From Bradyrhizobium sp. BR13661 (GTDB taxonomy: Bacteria; Pseudomonadota; Alphaproteobacteria; Rhizobiales; Xanthobacteraceae): a DNA stretch of 64,000 bases. Under the pieces are notes generated by a model. That model was not told the origin of the DNA and did not search any database. It saw only the letters and a program-made list of their open reading frames with translations. The stretch is taken from contig NZ_JARXWB010000032.1 of assembly GCF_029892425.1 (NCBI RefSeq), forward strand, positions 28,724 through 92,723, written 5' to 3'. The position numbers were made by a program, and so were the translations under genes. Shown here one piece after another: positions 1 to 8,302 of the stretch (within the stretch, counting starts at the first letter, position 1; each line of letters opens with the position of its first letter).

Positions 1-1086
1 TATGATTGCCTGCCGTTGTTTCACTCGGTCGGCGGCATCGTTGCGCCCTGCAGCATGCTTGCTGCCGGCGGCTCGGTGGTGATTGCCGAGAAATTTTCGG
101 CCTCGAGCTTCTGGTCCGATATCGTGCGGCACGATTGCACGCTGTTCCAGTATATCGGCGAGCTCTGTCGCTATCTGCTCAAGGCGCCGCCGTCGGAATA
201 CGAAAACCGTCATCGGCTGCGGCTCGTCTGCGGCAACGGGTTGCGCGGCGATATCTGGGAAGATTTCCAGGGCCGCTTCGCCATTCCTCGCATTCTCGAA
301 TTCTATGCCGCGACTGAAGGCAATTTCTCGCTGTTCAACGTCGAGGGTCAGCCCGGCGCAATCGGCCGTATCCCGCCGCTGCTGGCGCATCGTTTCCCGG
401 CAAATCTCGTCAAGCTCGATCCCGATAGCGGTGCGCCGCTGCGCAATGACGAGGGCTTTTGCATCGCATGCGCTCGCGGTGAGGCGGGCGAAGCGATCGG
501 CCGCATCGGCAAGGCGGATGAAGGCGGTGGCCGCTTCGAGGGCTATACAGATGCCGGCGAGACCGAGAAGAAGATCCTGCGCGACGTCTTCGCCAAGGGC
601 GATGCCTGGTTCCGTACCGGCGACCTGATGCGGCTCGACGACAAGGGCTTTTTCCACTTCGTCGATCGCATCGGCGATACCTTCCGCTGGAAGGGCGAAA
701 ACGTCGCGACTTCGGAGGTCAACGATGCCGTGCGCGATTTCACCGGCGTCGTCGATGCCACTACCTACGGCGTCAGCGTTCCCGGAGCCGATGGCCGTGC
801 CGGCATGAGTGCGATCGTCGTGAACGAGGGTTTCGATATCGAGGCATTGCCGCCGCACCTCGCGCAGCGCTTGCCGGCCTATGCCCGCCCCGTGTTCGTC
901 CGCATCTCGCGCGAGCTCGATGCGACCGAGACGTTCAAGCAAAAGAAGGGCGAGCTCGCGCGCGAGGGGTTTGACCCCAATGCGTTCGCTGATCCGGTCT
1001 TCATGCTCGATCCGATATCCGGTGCCTATATCGCGCTTGATTCCGTGGTCCTTGCGCGGATCGTGGATGGCACGATCCGGCTGTAG
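1..1086 (+). CDS. long-chain acyl-CoA synthetase (FATP type), C-terminal part
   Basis: AMP-forming ligase that would activate long-chain fatty acids to acyl-CoA at the inner membrane. The frame is open from base 1, so the N-terminus lies outside the window; the first in-frame initiation-like codon (TTG at 16) is internal to the family. Visible are the adenylation core motif FYAATEGN, the hinge-region motif WFRTGDLM and the C-terminal block FVDRIGDTFRWKGENVAT, which has the FATP-type spacing. About 361 residues are present, somewhat more than half of a usual 600-residue protein. It is followed by 151 bp and then a carrier-protein operon, so it may supply acyl groups to that operon, but this is inference from position. 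Confidence 0.88.
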   Translation, partial: YDCLPLFHSVGGIVAPCSMLAAGGSVVIAEKFSASSFWSDIVRHDCTLFQYIGELCRYLLKAPPSEYENRHRLRLVCGNGLRGDIWEDFQGRFAIPRILEFYAATEGNFSLFNVEGQPGAIGRIPPLLAHRFPANLVKLDPDSGAPLRNDEGFCIACARGEAGEAIGRIGKADEGGGRFEGYTDAGETEKKILRDVFAKGDAWFRTGDLMRLDDKGFFHFVDRIGDTFRWKGENVATSEVNDAVRDFTGVVDATTYGVSVPGADGRAGMSAIVVNEGFDIEALPPHLAQRLPAYARPVFVRISRELDATETFKQKKGELAREGFDPNAFADPVFMLDPISGAYIALDSVVLARIVDGTIRL

Positions 1087-1237
1087 CGGAACCAAAATCG
1101 GCAGATAGGTCCAATTTTATCTGAATTGTCCAAGAGCCCATTTACTTCTGTCGGGTAAACACATGGCCATGGGAGGCGGTCATCAAGAGCCGCCGCAAGA
1201 GATACGATCGATTAACTAAGGAAGAGGCGAGCCAGTC

Positions 1238-1483
1238 ATGTCGGTAAGGTCCAAGGTCATCGAAGCAATCCAGCAGATCGCCAAGGAGCAGCACGTCGCG
1301 CTTCCCGCGCTCTCGGACGATCTGTCCCTGCATGAAACGGGCTTCGACTCGCTCGCATTCGCCATCCTGGTCGCCCGTCTCGAGGACGAGACCGGCGTCG
1401 ACCCCTTCACCATTTCCGAGGACGCAGCGTTCCCCGCCACCGTGGGCGATTTCGTGCGGGCCTACGAAAATGTCCCCGCGTGA
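1238..1483 (+). CDS. acyl carrier protein
   Basis: An 81-residue acidic carrier protein. The phosphopantetheine attachment site is the serine of GFDSLAFA in the first half of the protein, matching the DSL motif of ACPs. The remainder (LVARLEDETGVDPF) fits helices II-III. A purine-rich RBS (AGGAAGAGGCGAG) lies just before the ATG. The stop overlaps the start of the next gene by 14 bp, so the two are probably translationally coupled. This is unlikely to be the housekeeping AcpP, because it sits with a dedicated ligase and an SDR rather than with fabG/fabF, and its sequence around the serine is divergent. The acyl cargo is unknown. Confidence 0.85.
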   Translation: MSVRSKVIEAIQQIAKEQHVALPALSDDLSLHETGFDSLAFAILVARLEDETGVDPFTISEDAAFPATVGDFVRAYENVPA

Positions 1484-2852
1484 GATCTTTGCGCTCCGCG
1501 ATCATCTCGGCGCGGAGCTGAAAGGCCGTACGCTTTCGGATGCGCACGATGTCGTGTCGCTGACCGACATCCTGTCGCAGACGGTCCTCGGTGGCCGCCT
1601 GCCTGAGCTGTCTGGCCGCGCCGTCCTCTTGAAACTGTCGGACCAGCTCCGCTCCGGCCTTGCCATGATCGAGCTCGACGGCATCGCCCGTCGCATGCTG
1701 CTCTGCCCGCCCGATCTCAACCCGGCGCATCTGGATGCGCTGATCGCGGATGCCGGAATCGATGCTGTCGTCACTGACGAACCCGATCGCTGGACTGAGA
1801 CCTCCGTGTCGCTGGTCGTCACCGCACGATTGCCGCTTCAAGACACTGCGCCCGCCAGGACTGAGCGTGCCACCGAATGGCTGATGCTGACCTCGGGCAC
1901 ATCGGGCGTGCCGAAAATCGTCGGGCACACGCTGGAAGCGCTCACCGGTGCCATCGTCGCCGAAGGTCCTGCGAAGGGACTCGCGCCGGTCTGGGCCACG
2001 TTCTACGACATCCGCCGCTATGGCGGCCTGCAGATATTCCTCCGCGCCATCCTCTCCGGCGGCTCCATGGTGCTGTCTGATCCGCACGAAGCGCTCGCCG
2101 ATCACGTCGCGCGGCTGAATGCGCGCGGTGTCTCCCATATTTCCGGCACGCCCTCGCACTGGCGCAAGCTCCTGATGAGCGGTTCGGCCGCGCAATTCGC
2201 GCCGGGTTACGTTCGGCTCTCCGGTGAGATCGCCGACCAGGCGGTGCTTGACGGCCTCAAGGCCGCCTTCCCCAATTCCTCCGTCGGGCACGCCTATGCC
2301 TCGACCGAGGCCGGCGTCGGCTTTGCGGTCAATGACGGGCTCGAGGGTTTTCCCGCCAGCTATCTCGGCAACCGCAACGGCGTCGAGATGAAGGTCGTCG
2401 ACGGCTCGCTACGTATCCGTTCAACGCGCACCGCGCATGCCTATATCGGCCGCAGCGCCGCCGCGCTCACCGATGGCGACGGTTTCGTCGACAGCGGCGA
2501 CATCGTCGAATTGCGCGGTGATCGCTACTACTTCGTCGGCCGCCGCGGTGGCATCATCAATATCGGCGGGCTCAAGGTTCATCCTGAGGAAATCGAGGCG
2601 GCCATCAACCGTCACCCTGACGTGCGGATGTCACGGGCGAAGTCGCGGCGCAGCCCGATCACCGGCGGCATCGTCGTCGCCGACGTGATCCTCGCTGAGG
2701 GCACCGATCAGGCGCGCGCGAAGGAAATCCGCGACCAGATCCTGGATCAGTGCAGGGCACAGCTCGCCGCGCACAAGGTGCCCGCGGTGATCCGCTTCGT
2801 CGAGGCACTCGACGTCACCCCGGCCGGCAAACTGGCGCGCACCGATGCATAA
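1470..2852 (+). CDS. AMP-forming acyl ligase (probable ACP-loading)
   Basis: A 460-residue member of the ANL adenylating family. The P-loop TSGTSGVPK begins near residue 141, AYASTEAG follows in the middle, and the C-terminal hinge SGDIVELRGDRYYFVGR and GGLKVHPEEIE are intact. The start was chosen at ATG 1470 because it overlaps the ACP stop; the frame is open further upstream but only inside the ACP gene. It is shorter than most acyl-CoA synthetases, and its gene overlaps an ACP gene upstream and an SDR gene downstream. A role charging the neighbouring ACP with a carboxylic acid is therefore plausible. The substrate cannot be read from the sequence. Confidence 0.82.
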   Translation: MSPREIFALRDHLGAELKGRTLSDAHDVVSLTDILSQTVLGGRLPELSGRAVLLKLSDQLRSGLAMIELDGIARRMLLCPPDLNPAHLDALIADAGIDAVVTDEPDRWTETSVSLVVTARLPLQDTAPARTERATEWLMLTSGTSGVPKIVGHTLEALTGAIVAEGPAKGLAPVWATFYDIRRYGGLQIFLRAILSGGSMVLSDPHEALADHVARLNARGVSHISGTPSHWRKLLMSGSAAQFAPGYVRLSGEIADQAVLDGLKAAFPNSSVGHAYASTEAGVGFAVNDGLEGFPASYLGNRNGVEMKVVDGSLRIRSTRTAHAYIGRSAAALTDGDGFVDSGDIVELRGDRYYFVGRRGGIINIGGLKVHPEEIEAAINRHPDVRMSRAKSRRSPITGGIVVADVILAEGTDQARAKEIRDQILDQCRAQLAAHKVPAVIRFVEALDVTPAGKLARTDA

Positions 2853-3567
2853 TGTTCTCGTCACCGGCGGCAGCCGCGGTATTGGTCTTGCGATTGGCAA
2901 GCGTCTGGCTGGCGCTGGCTACAACGTGATTGCGGCGGCGCGGCGCGAGAGCGACGAACTGAAGGCCGCGATCGCCGAGTCCGATGGACGCCTGCATTTC
3001 CGCTCCTGCGATCTGGCGGTGGTCGACGCGATCCCGGCTTTCGCAAAACTCGTGCGCGATGAGTTTGGTCCGACCTACGGCCTCGTCAACAATGCCGGCC
3101 TCGGCACCGAGGGCCTGCTCGCGACCATGCACAATTCCGAGATCGAGTCGCTGGTGCAGCTCAACGTGCTGTCGCCGATCATCCTCACCAAGTATGTCGC
3201 GCGCCAGATGATGGCCGACGGCGCCGGCCGCATCATCAACATCTCCTCGATCATCGCGACCACGGGCTATAACGGCCTCTCGGTCTACGGCGCGACCAAG
3301 GCGGCCGCGACCGGCTTCACCCGCTCGCTCGCGCGCGAGGTCGGCAAGCTCGGCATCACCGTGAATGCGATCGCGCCCGGCTTCATCGACACCGAGCTGA
3401 CGCACAATCTCTCCGACGACGGCCGCAAGCGCATCGCCGGACGCAGCGCGCTGCGCCGCCTGCCGGAGACCGACGACGTCGCGCGCATGGTTGAATATCT
3501 GCTCGGCGAGGGCGGCCGCAACGTGACCGGCACAGTGTTCACGATCGACGCCGGGAACACGGCCTAG
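2845..3567 (+). CDS. SDR family oxidoreductase, FabG-like
   Basis: A 240-residue classical short-chain dehydrogenase/reductase. The NAD(P)-binding motif TGGSRGIG is at residues 7-14, NNAG lies in the middle, the catalytic serine is in NISSIIA (about 134-135), Tyr148 and Lys152 form YGATK, and the C-terminal IDAGNTA is typical of FabG. It overlaps the ligase gene by 8 bp, so ACP, ligase and SDR form one operon. The likely activity is reduction of a 3-ketoacyl thioester or a similar carbonyl on the ACP. FabG-like proteins are broad, so the exact substrate is uncertain. Confidence 0.87.
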   Translation: MHNVLVTGGSRGIGLAIGKRLAGAGYNVIAAARRESDELKAAIAESDGRLHFRSCDLAVVDAIPAFAKLVRDEFGPTYGLVNNAGLGTEGLLATMHNSEIESLVQLNVLSPIILTKYVARQMMADGAGRIINISSIIATTGYNGLSVYGATKAAATGFTRSLAREVGKLGITVNAIAPGFIDTELTHNLSDDGRKRIAGRSALRRLPETDDVARMVEYLLGEGGRNVTGTVFTIDAGNTA

Positions 3568-3684
3568 AAGCGGAACTCCCCCGTCAAAATTCTGTTGACC
3601 CGGCGCAATGACATCAAGCCGGATTTGGTCGTAAGATGTCAGAGTTACGTCAATCGAGCTGCCCTAAACGACAAGGAGCAGTCC

Positions 3685-3915
3685 ATGGCTTCTCAAAATA
3701 TGGCAACGCCAAACATCAACGTTGCGACTAAGGGTCAGGCCTCACCGGAGCCATCGTCCGCAAAACTGGACAATGTCCGCTGCCCGCCAATGTCGCATCA
3801 AAACTCCGGCAGCCACGGCCATGAAATGTATCCGCAGCAATTCGTGCGGCTGGTCGGCTGTCATGGCGCGCCGTCGCCAAGCGTGCGCAAGCGCCAGGAC
3901 GAGAAGCTGCATTAA
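3685..3915 (+). CDS. small hypothetical protein
   Basis: A 76-residue hydrophilic protein starting at ATG 3685, with AAGGAGC about 6 bp upstream as a good RBS. It is rich in Ser, Pro, Asn and His, has two Cys, and shows no signal peptide or membrane segment. I do not recognise a family. The frame is open upstream to 3595, but the RBS favours 3685. It stands alone between the SDR operon and a convergent regulator-like gene. A true gene is likely from the RBS, but codon bias is weak over this length. Confidence 0.5.
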   Translation: MASQNMATPNINVATKGQASPEPSSAKLDNVRCPPMSHQNSGSHGHEMYPQQFVRLVGCHGAPSPSVRKRQDEKLH

Positions 3916-3927
3916 CGCCGCCAACGC

Positions 3928-4305
3928 TCACGGCTGATGTTTTGGCAGGTCAATCCGCTCGTGCGTGAATTCCGGAGGTCCCTCGGTCAGGCGACGAATG
4001 CGGCGCTCTCGCTCGTCCGCGGGCAATGCGGGATCGAGCAGAGCCTCGATCTCGTGCACCGCGACTTCCTCGATCTTGGTCGGGTCTGACGTGACCGCGC
4101 CCGGCGATGCCGGTGCCGCGGGCGCAATCTTGAGGCCCAGCTCGACCAGCTTGCAGATCGCGTCCGAGCGCGACTGATAATGGGCCCTGGCCCAGACGTC
4201 CACGGCCGCGGTCAGTCGCTCCGGCATCCTGACCGCGCTGACGATCTGGCCTCCCCTGCGCGGGGGCAACGGAGCAGTGGAATCCTTTTCGCCGAAGTCA
4301 GACAC
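3928..4305 (-). CDS. ribbon-helix-helix-like small regulator
   Basis: A 125-residue protein. Residues about 22-58 (IVSAVRMPERLTAAVDVWAR followed by a Ser-Asp-Ala-Ile helix) match the beta-strand plus two-helix pattern of ribbon-helix-helix DNA-binding proteins. The C-terminal half is acidic and charged and could be an interaction segment. No toxin gene is adjacent, so it may be a free-standing regulator rather than an antitoxin. The 204 bp between it and the divergent DUF3095 gene contain a FixK2-like box and a short palindrome (TTGATTCAA). Confidence 0.6.
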   Translation of the reverse strand: MSDFGEKDSTAPLPPRRGGQIVSAVRMPERLTAAVDVWARAHYQSRSDAICKLVELGLKIAPAAPASPGAVTSDPTKIEEVAVHEIEALLDPALPADERERRIRRLTEGPPEFTHERIDLPKHQP

Positions 4306-4327
4306 CCCGATCGCCCCGTGTGACCCT

Positions 4328-4344
4328 TAGTTGATTCAACACTA
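4328..4344. promoter_or_regulatory. short palindrome, possible operator
   Basis: TTGATTCAA is a perfect odd palindrome within TAGTTGATTCAACACTA. It lies 23 bp before the start of the ribbon-helix-helix-like gene, a usual place for autoregulation. No second copy was seen nearby, so support is modest. Confidence 0.3.
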
Positions 4345-4366
4345 GGCGTGATGCCCGGCCGGCAGT

Positions 4367-4380
4367 TTGATGCCGATCAA
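4367..4380. promoter_or_regulatory. FixK2/FNR-type box
   Basis: TTGAT-GCCG-ATCAA is a perfect match to the FNR/FixK consensus TTGAT-N4-ATCAA. It lies in the divergent intergenic region between the RHH-like gene (start 4305) and the DUF3095 gene (start 4510). Placed at -41.5 it would give a 27-nt leader for the leftward gene or a leader of about 95 nt for the rightward gene. The match is direct; control by FixK2 in low oxygen is inferred. Confidence 0.6.
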
Positions 4381-4509
4381 TGACGACGGGCGGAATTGCG
4401 GCGCGGCGCGACCTTGTCGTCCGGCGTCATTTCGGCCAAAGATCGAGAACCCCGATCGATCCTGCCCCGTATCTCGTTCGGACGCGTCCCAACCATCCGG
4501 CATCGCGCG

Positions 4510-5664
4510 ATGACCCCAGGCGAATCATTTTACGGCAGCATCCCGGTCTTCCGCGGCTTCACCAGCCTGATGGACCCGGCGCTGTATTTGCCGCTGCCGG
4601 AGGACTGGAGCATTGGCGTCGCCGACATCGTCGATTCCACCAAGGCGATTGCAGCGCAGCGCTACAAGGCGGTCAACATGGCCGGGGCCGCGGTGATCGC
4701 GGCGGTGACGAATGCGCTGGAGGGACGCGAATTTCCCTTCGTGTTCGGCGGCGACGGCGCGAGTTTTGCCGTTGCGCCTGATGATCTCGAACTGGCGCGC
4801 GAAGCCCTGGCCGCGACCGCGACCTGGGTGCGGGAAGATCTCGATCTGAAGATGCGCGTCGCGCTGGTGCCCGTCAGCGCCATCCGCGCCAGAGGCCTCG
4901 ACGTGCGCGTCGCGCGCTTCGGCCCGTCCGCCAATCTGTCCTATGCGATGTTCTCCGGCGGGGGACTGGCCTTCGCCGACGCGGCGATGAAGCGCGGCGA
5001 GTTCGCGGTGACCGAGGCGCCCGCGGGCACGCAGCCCGATCTCTCCGGCCTGTCCTGCCGCTTCGAGGTGATCCCGGCCTCGCGCGGTTTGATCCTCTCG
5101 GTGCTGGTGATGCCGGCTGCTGGCGCCGATCCGCTCGCCTTCCGCAAGGTGATCGAGGACATCATCCATCTCGTCGAGCGCAGCCCGGAGGCCGGCCGTC
5201 CCGTGCCGCCGCAGGGCCCGCCGCTGAAATGGCCGCCGCAGGGGCTCGACTACGAGGCACGGGCGATGCGCGGAGGCTCGCTGCTCAAGCGCCGCGCCGG
5301 CCTGCTTGCCTTTACGTTTTTCGCCTATCTCCTGATGCGCTTCGACATCAAGGCCGGCGGCTTCCTGCCGAAAGTCTACAAGCGCCAGGTGGTCGAGAAT
5401 TCCGACTTCCGCAAATATGACGACGGCCTGCGCATGATCCTCGACTGCACGGTCGAGCTCGAGCGCGCCCTGAGCGATCGTCTCGCCACCGCGGCGCGCG
5501 ACGGCATTGTGCGCTATGGCCTCTACCAACAGGATGCCGCGATGATGACTTGCTTCACGCCCTCGGCGCTGCGCAGCGACCACGTGCACTTCATCGACGG
5601 CGCCCGCGGCGGCTACGCCTCGGCGGCAACGGCGCTGAAGGCGATGGTCGCTACGGCGCCTTAG
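4510..5664 (+). CDS. DUF3095 family protein
   Basis: A 384-residue protein resembling the DUF3095 family (residues about 1-380). The start was taken at ATG 4510 (MTPGESFYGSIP), where family similarity begins; upstream codons back to 4396 are open but unlike the family. The segment IGVADIVDSTKA and the later VFGGDGASFAV recall the layout of class III nucleotide cyclase domains (an Asp early, then GGDG), so a divergent cyclase-like fold is possible, but activity is not established. No signal peptide or obvious membrane segment was found. It ends back to back with the leftward DUF2147 gene (stop codons overlap at 5661-5664). A FixK2-like box lies upstream. Confidence 0.75.
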   Translation: MTPGESFYGSIPVFRGFTSLMDPALYLPLPEDWSIGVADIVDSTKAIAAQRYKAVNMAGAAVIAAVTNALEGREFPFVFGGDGASFAVAPDDLELAREALAATATWVREDLDLKMRVALVPVSAIRARGLDVRVARFGPSANLSYAMFSGGGLAFADAAMKRGEFAVTEAPAGTQPDLSGLSCRFEVIPASRGLILSVLVMPAAGADPLAFRKVIEDIIHLVERSPEAGRPVPPQGPPLKWPPQGLDYEARAMRGGSLLKRRAGLLAFTFFAYLLMRFDIKAGGFLPKVYKRQVVENSDFRKYDDGLRMILDCTVELERALSDRLATAARDGIVRYGLYQQDAAMMTCFTPSALRSDHVHFIDGARGGYASAATALKAMVATAP

Positions 5665-6101
5665 CGGCCCGCGCGCGTCCAGGTCTCGCCGCCGCAGAGC
5701 GCGCCGACGCAGCCTTCCACACGCAATGTGTCAGCGCCCGTCACCGCGATGCTGCTCGCATAGGTGCTGCCGTCATCGGCATTGTAGATATGGCCCGACC
5801 ATTTGTTTGGTCCCGCGGGCTGCATGCCGGAGAACAGCGGCAGTCCGATCATCGGCCGCTTGGCGAGAGCGGGATTGGGATTCTTGCTGTCGGTCGCGGG
5901 TTTGCCGGTGGCGGTATCGTACGGCTCCTTCAGCCAGACGATCACGCCGCAGATGCCGCCGCCGCATTTGCTGATTTTCACGCGGGCATCGCCTGCCTGG
6001 GTCAGCCAGGTCCCGCTCGCCTCGGCGCTCTGCGCCTGGGCGGCCGTCGCGCCAGACAAGGCAGCCAGAAGGACGGTGAGAACGGCAAATCTGCGGGACA
6101 T
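5661..6101 (-). CDS. DUF2147 family secreted protein
   Basis: A 146-residue protein starting at ATG 6101 (MSRRFAVLTVLLAAL), with a strong RBS (GGTCCTCCCAT read on the minus strand) and a clear Sec signal peptide ending near AQAQ. The mature part has the pattern GTWLTQAGDARVKI, two Cys pairs (CGGGIC and CVGALC) and a C-terminal GGETWTR, matching small periplasmic DUF2147 proteins. The function is not known for the family. Its stop codon overlaps that of the convergent DUF3095 gene. Confidence 0.82.
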   Translation of the reverse strand: MSRRFAVLTVLLAALSGATAAQAQSAEASGTWLTQAGDARVKISKCGGGICGVIVWLKEPYDTATGKPATDSKNPNPALAKRPMIGLPLFSGMQPAGPNKWSGHIYNADDGSTYASSIAVTGADTLRVEGCVGALCGGETWTRAGR

Positions 6102-6189
6102 GGGAGGACCTCGGAATGGAGGCGTCTCCATAGCAGCAAATTTGGATCGTGCAACGCCTGATGGAGTCAAATTCCCGCGCTCCAACCTG

Positions 6190-6717
6190 TCACCAGGGCA
6201 GGCCGCACAGGTCGATGGTGCCGAGCGTCGGCGCGCGGACGATGTTGAAGACATAGGGCGCCATGGCGTCGAAGCGGATTCGCGCCCCAGGCTGCTCGCA
6301 ATAGACCTCGCCCTTGAAGGGCAGCCAGCTGCGGGCCTGGTAGAACGCGAAATTGTGCGGCTCGCAGAACAGGAGTGCAAAACGAACCGCCTCATTGGCG
6401 CGCATGGTATGCACCGCCGCGTCGATCGCCATGGTCGCATAGCCGCGGCCGCGGCGATCCTCGCGCGTGCAGACGCCGCCGATGCCGCCGATATGCACCT
6501 TCTGCCCATTCCAGGTGACGGTGCGGAAATAGATGCCGACGTGGCAGACGAGGCCGTCTTCGGGAGTCTCGATCAATACCCGTAAATCGGCATTGGCCCA
6601 TTTGACGTGGGCCCAGGGCTTGTCCGCGACCTGTTGCGGGCCCCAGACCGCCTGATGCAGCGGTTCAGCGATCTTCCATGAGGCGTCGCCGTTCAAAATG
6701 TCGATTTCGATGCTCAT
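6190..6717 (-). CDS. GNAT family N-acetyltransferase
   Basis: A 175-residue protein. The acetyl-CoA binding loop is visible as CTREDRRGRGYATMAID, preceded by the beta-strand VHIGGIGGV, and the C-terminal half contains FYQARSW typical of GNAT folds. The start at ATG 6717 (MSIEIDILNG) was preferred over an upstream extension without coding character. The layout resembles aminoglycoside 2'-N-acetyltransferase-like proteins, but the substrate cannot be inferred. It diverges from the caspase-like gene. Confidence 0.75.
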   Translation of the reverse strand: MSIEIDILNGDASWKIAEPLHQAVWGPQQVADKPWAHVKWANADLRVLIETPEDGLVCHVGIYFRTVTWNGQKVHIGGIGGVCTREDRRGRGYATMAIDAAVHTMRANEAVRFALLFCEPHNFAFYQARSWLPFKGEVYCEQPGARIRFDAMAPYVFNIVRAPTLGTIDLCGLPW

Positions 6718-6835
6718 GGTGGTCGCGGATTTGTTGCAGGGCGGTAGGAGATCGGTGATTTCTATCACAGACGGCGCTCGGTTGCCGGGATAGAGGTGAA
6801 TGATATGCTCGCCCCGTTGGAACGCTGGAGTTTCG

Positions 6836-8296
6836 ATGCGCCGGCTGGTCGCCCCTTTGCTGACGGTCTTGCTGGTTGGCTGCGCCAGTGGCCCGGCGAT
6901 GGCCGACAAGCGTGTGGCTTTCGTGGTCGGCAACTCCAACTACCAGACTGTGGTGGCGCTTGCCAATCCGGCCAATGACGCCGACGCCATCGCAAATTTG
7001 TTCAGGAAGGCCGCTTTCGACGTCGTCGAAAGTCGCCGCGATCTGAAGAACACGGATATGCGGCGTGCGCTGCGCGACTTCACCGAGAAGACGCGCGATG
7101 CCGACATCGCCGTGATCTATTATGCCGGCCATGGCATGGAGGTCGACGGGACCAACTATCTCATTCCGGTGGATGCCGTGCTGGAGCGCGACACCGACGC
7201 CTATGACGAGGCGATCGCGCTCGATCGGATCCTGCAGGCCATCGAGCCCGCCAAACAGTTGCGTCTCGTCATCCTCGATGCCTGCCGGGACAATCCCTTC
7301 GTCAAGAGCATGAAGCGAACGGTGGCCTCGCGCTCGCTGGGCCGGGGCCTTGCGGGCGTCGAACCGTCGCGGCCGAACACCCTTATCGCCTTCGCGGCAA
7401 AGGGCGGATCGACCGCCCAGGACGGTGACACGAAAAACAGCCCCTTCACCACCTCGCTGCTGAAATATCTGGGAACGCCGGGCCTTGAGCTTGGCAAGGC
7501 TTTCAGGCTGGTTCGTGACGACGTGATGAATGCGACCAGTAACAAGCAGGAGCCGTTTGTCTATGGTTCGCTCGGCGGTAACGACGTCGTGCTGGTGCCG
7601 GTAGCGGCGTCGCCCCCGGCGGCCAACTCCGATATCCGTGCCGACTACGAGCTTGCCGAACGCGTCGGCACGCGGGAAGCGTGGGAGTCCTTCATTGCCG
7701 CGCATCCGAGCGGCTTCTATGCCGATCTCGCCAGGTCCCAGCGCAACAAGCTGGAGCAGGGCAGGCCACAGGCTCCGCCGCCGGACGTCGTGGCGAAACC
7801 GGCGCCGCCGGCAGTGGAGCCAGCCAAGCCTGTTGACAAGCCTGTCGAAGTGGCCGTCGCCTCGCGCGCGCCAGCCGAGGTCAAGCCGGAGCCATCGCCA
7901 TGGCCGGATCTTCCGCGACTGCTCCAGGCTGAGCTGAAGCGGGTTGGCTGCAAGGCGGGCGACGTCGGCAGCGAATGGGATGCATCGGCAAGGCGGGCGC
8001 TCGCGGCATTCAACGACAATGCCGGCACCAAATTCGACGTCAAGCTTGCAAGCCTTGATGCGCTGGACAGTGTCCGCGCCAAGGCCGGGCGCGTCTGCCC
8101 GCTCGAATGCGACCGCGGCTTCCGTGCGAGCGGCGAGGCTTGCGTCAAGATCGTCTGCGATGACGGCTACGTGCTCGGCGCCAAAAACACCTGCGAGAAG
8201 CGGCCCGAACGCAAGGCAACATCAGCCCCGCGGCGTGCCACCGGAGGAGGCGGCCGCCATTGCTTCGTCTATGGCGGCAACTCCTTCTGCGAGTAG
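6836..8296 (+). CDS. caspase-fold (peptidase C14) lipoprotein
   Basis: A 486-residue protein. The start at ATG 6836 gives a lipoprotein signal (VLLVGC, lipobox Cys16). A caspase p20-like domain follows: RVAFVVGNSNYQ, catalytic His99 in YYAGHG and catalytic Cys150 in LDACRDNPF, so the His-Cys dyad is intact. After about residue 275 comes a Pro/Ala/Lys-rich linker and a Cys-rich tail with repeated CxxGF/CDDGY units, probably disulfide bonded. It would be anchored in the cell envelope as a metacaspase-like protease of unknown target. No toxin, gasdermin or TIR partner is adjacent, so it is not an obvious defence module. Confidence 0.85.
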   Translation: MRRLVAPLLTVLLVGCASGPAMADKRVAFVVGNSNYQTVVALANPANDADAIANLFRKAAFDVVESRRDLKNTDMRRALRDFTEKTRDADIAVIYYAGHGMEVDGTNYLIPVDAVLERDTDAYDEAIALDRILQAIEPAKQLRLVILDACRDNPFVKSMKRTVASRSLGRGLAGVEPSRPNTLIAFAAKGGSTAQDGDTKNSPFTTSLLKYLGTPGLELGKAFRLVRDDVMNATSNKQEPFVYGSLGGNDVVLVPVAASPPAANSDIRADYELAERVGTREAWESFIAAHPSGFYADLARSQRNKLEQGRPQAPPPDVVAKPAPPAVEPAKPVDKPVEVAVASRAPAEVKPEPSPWPDLPRLLQAELKRVGCKAGDVGSEWDASARRALAAFNDNAGTKFDVKLASLDALDSVRAKAGRVCPLECDRGFRASGEACVKIVCDDGYVLGAKNTCEKRPERKATSAPRRATGGGGRHCFVYGGNSFCE

Positions 8297-8302
8297 AAGC
8301 TC

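Noticed and set aside
3573..3597. GGAAC-N16-TGTT as an EcfG promoter for the small protein at 3685
   Set aside because: The -10 differs from CGTT at one of four positions, and the gene itself is uncertain; too weak to claim.
6190..6717. NodA-like nodulation acyltransferase
   Set aside because: Only the GNAT fold region is similar; no nod genes are nearby, and the sequence matches general GNAT proteins better.
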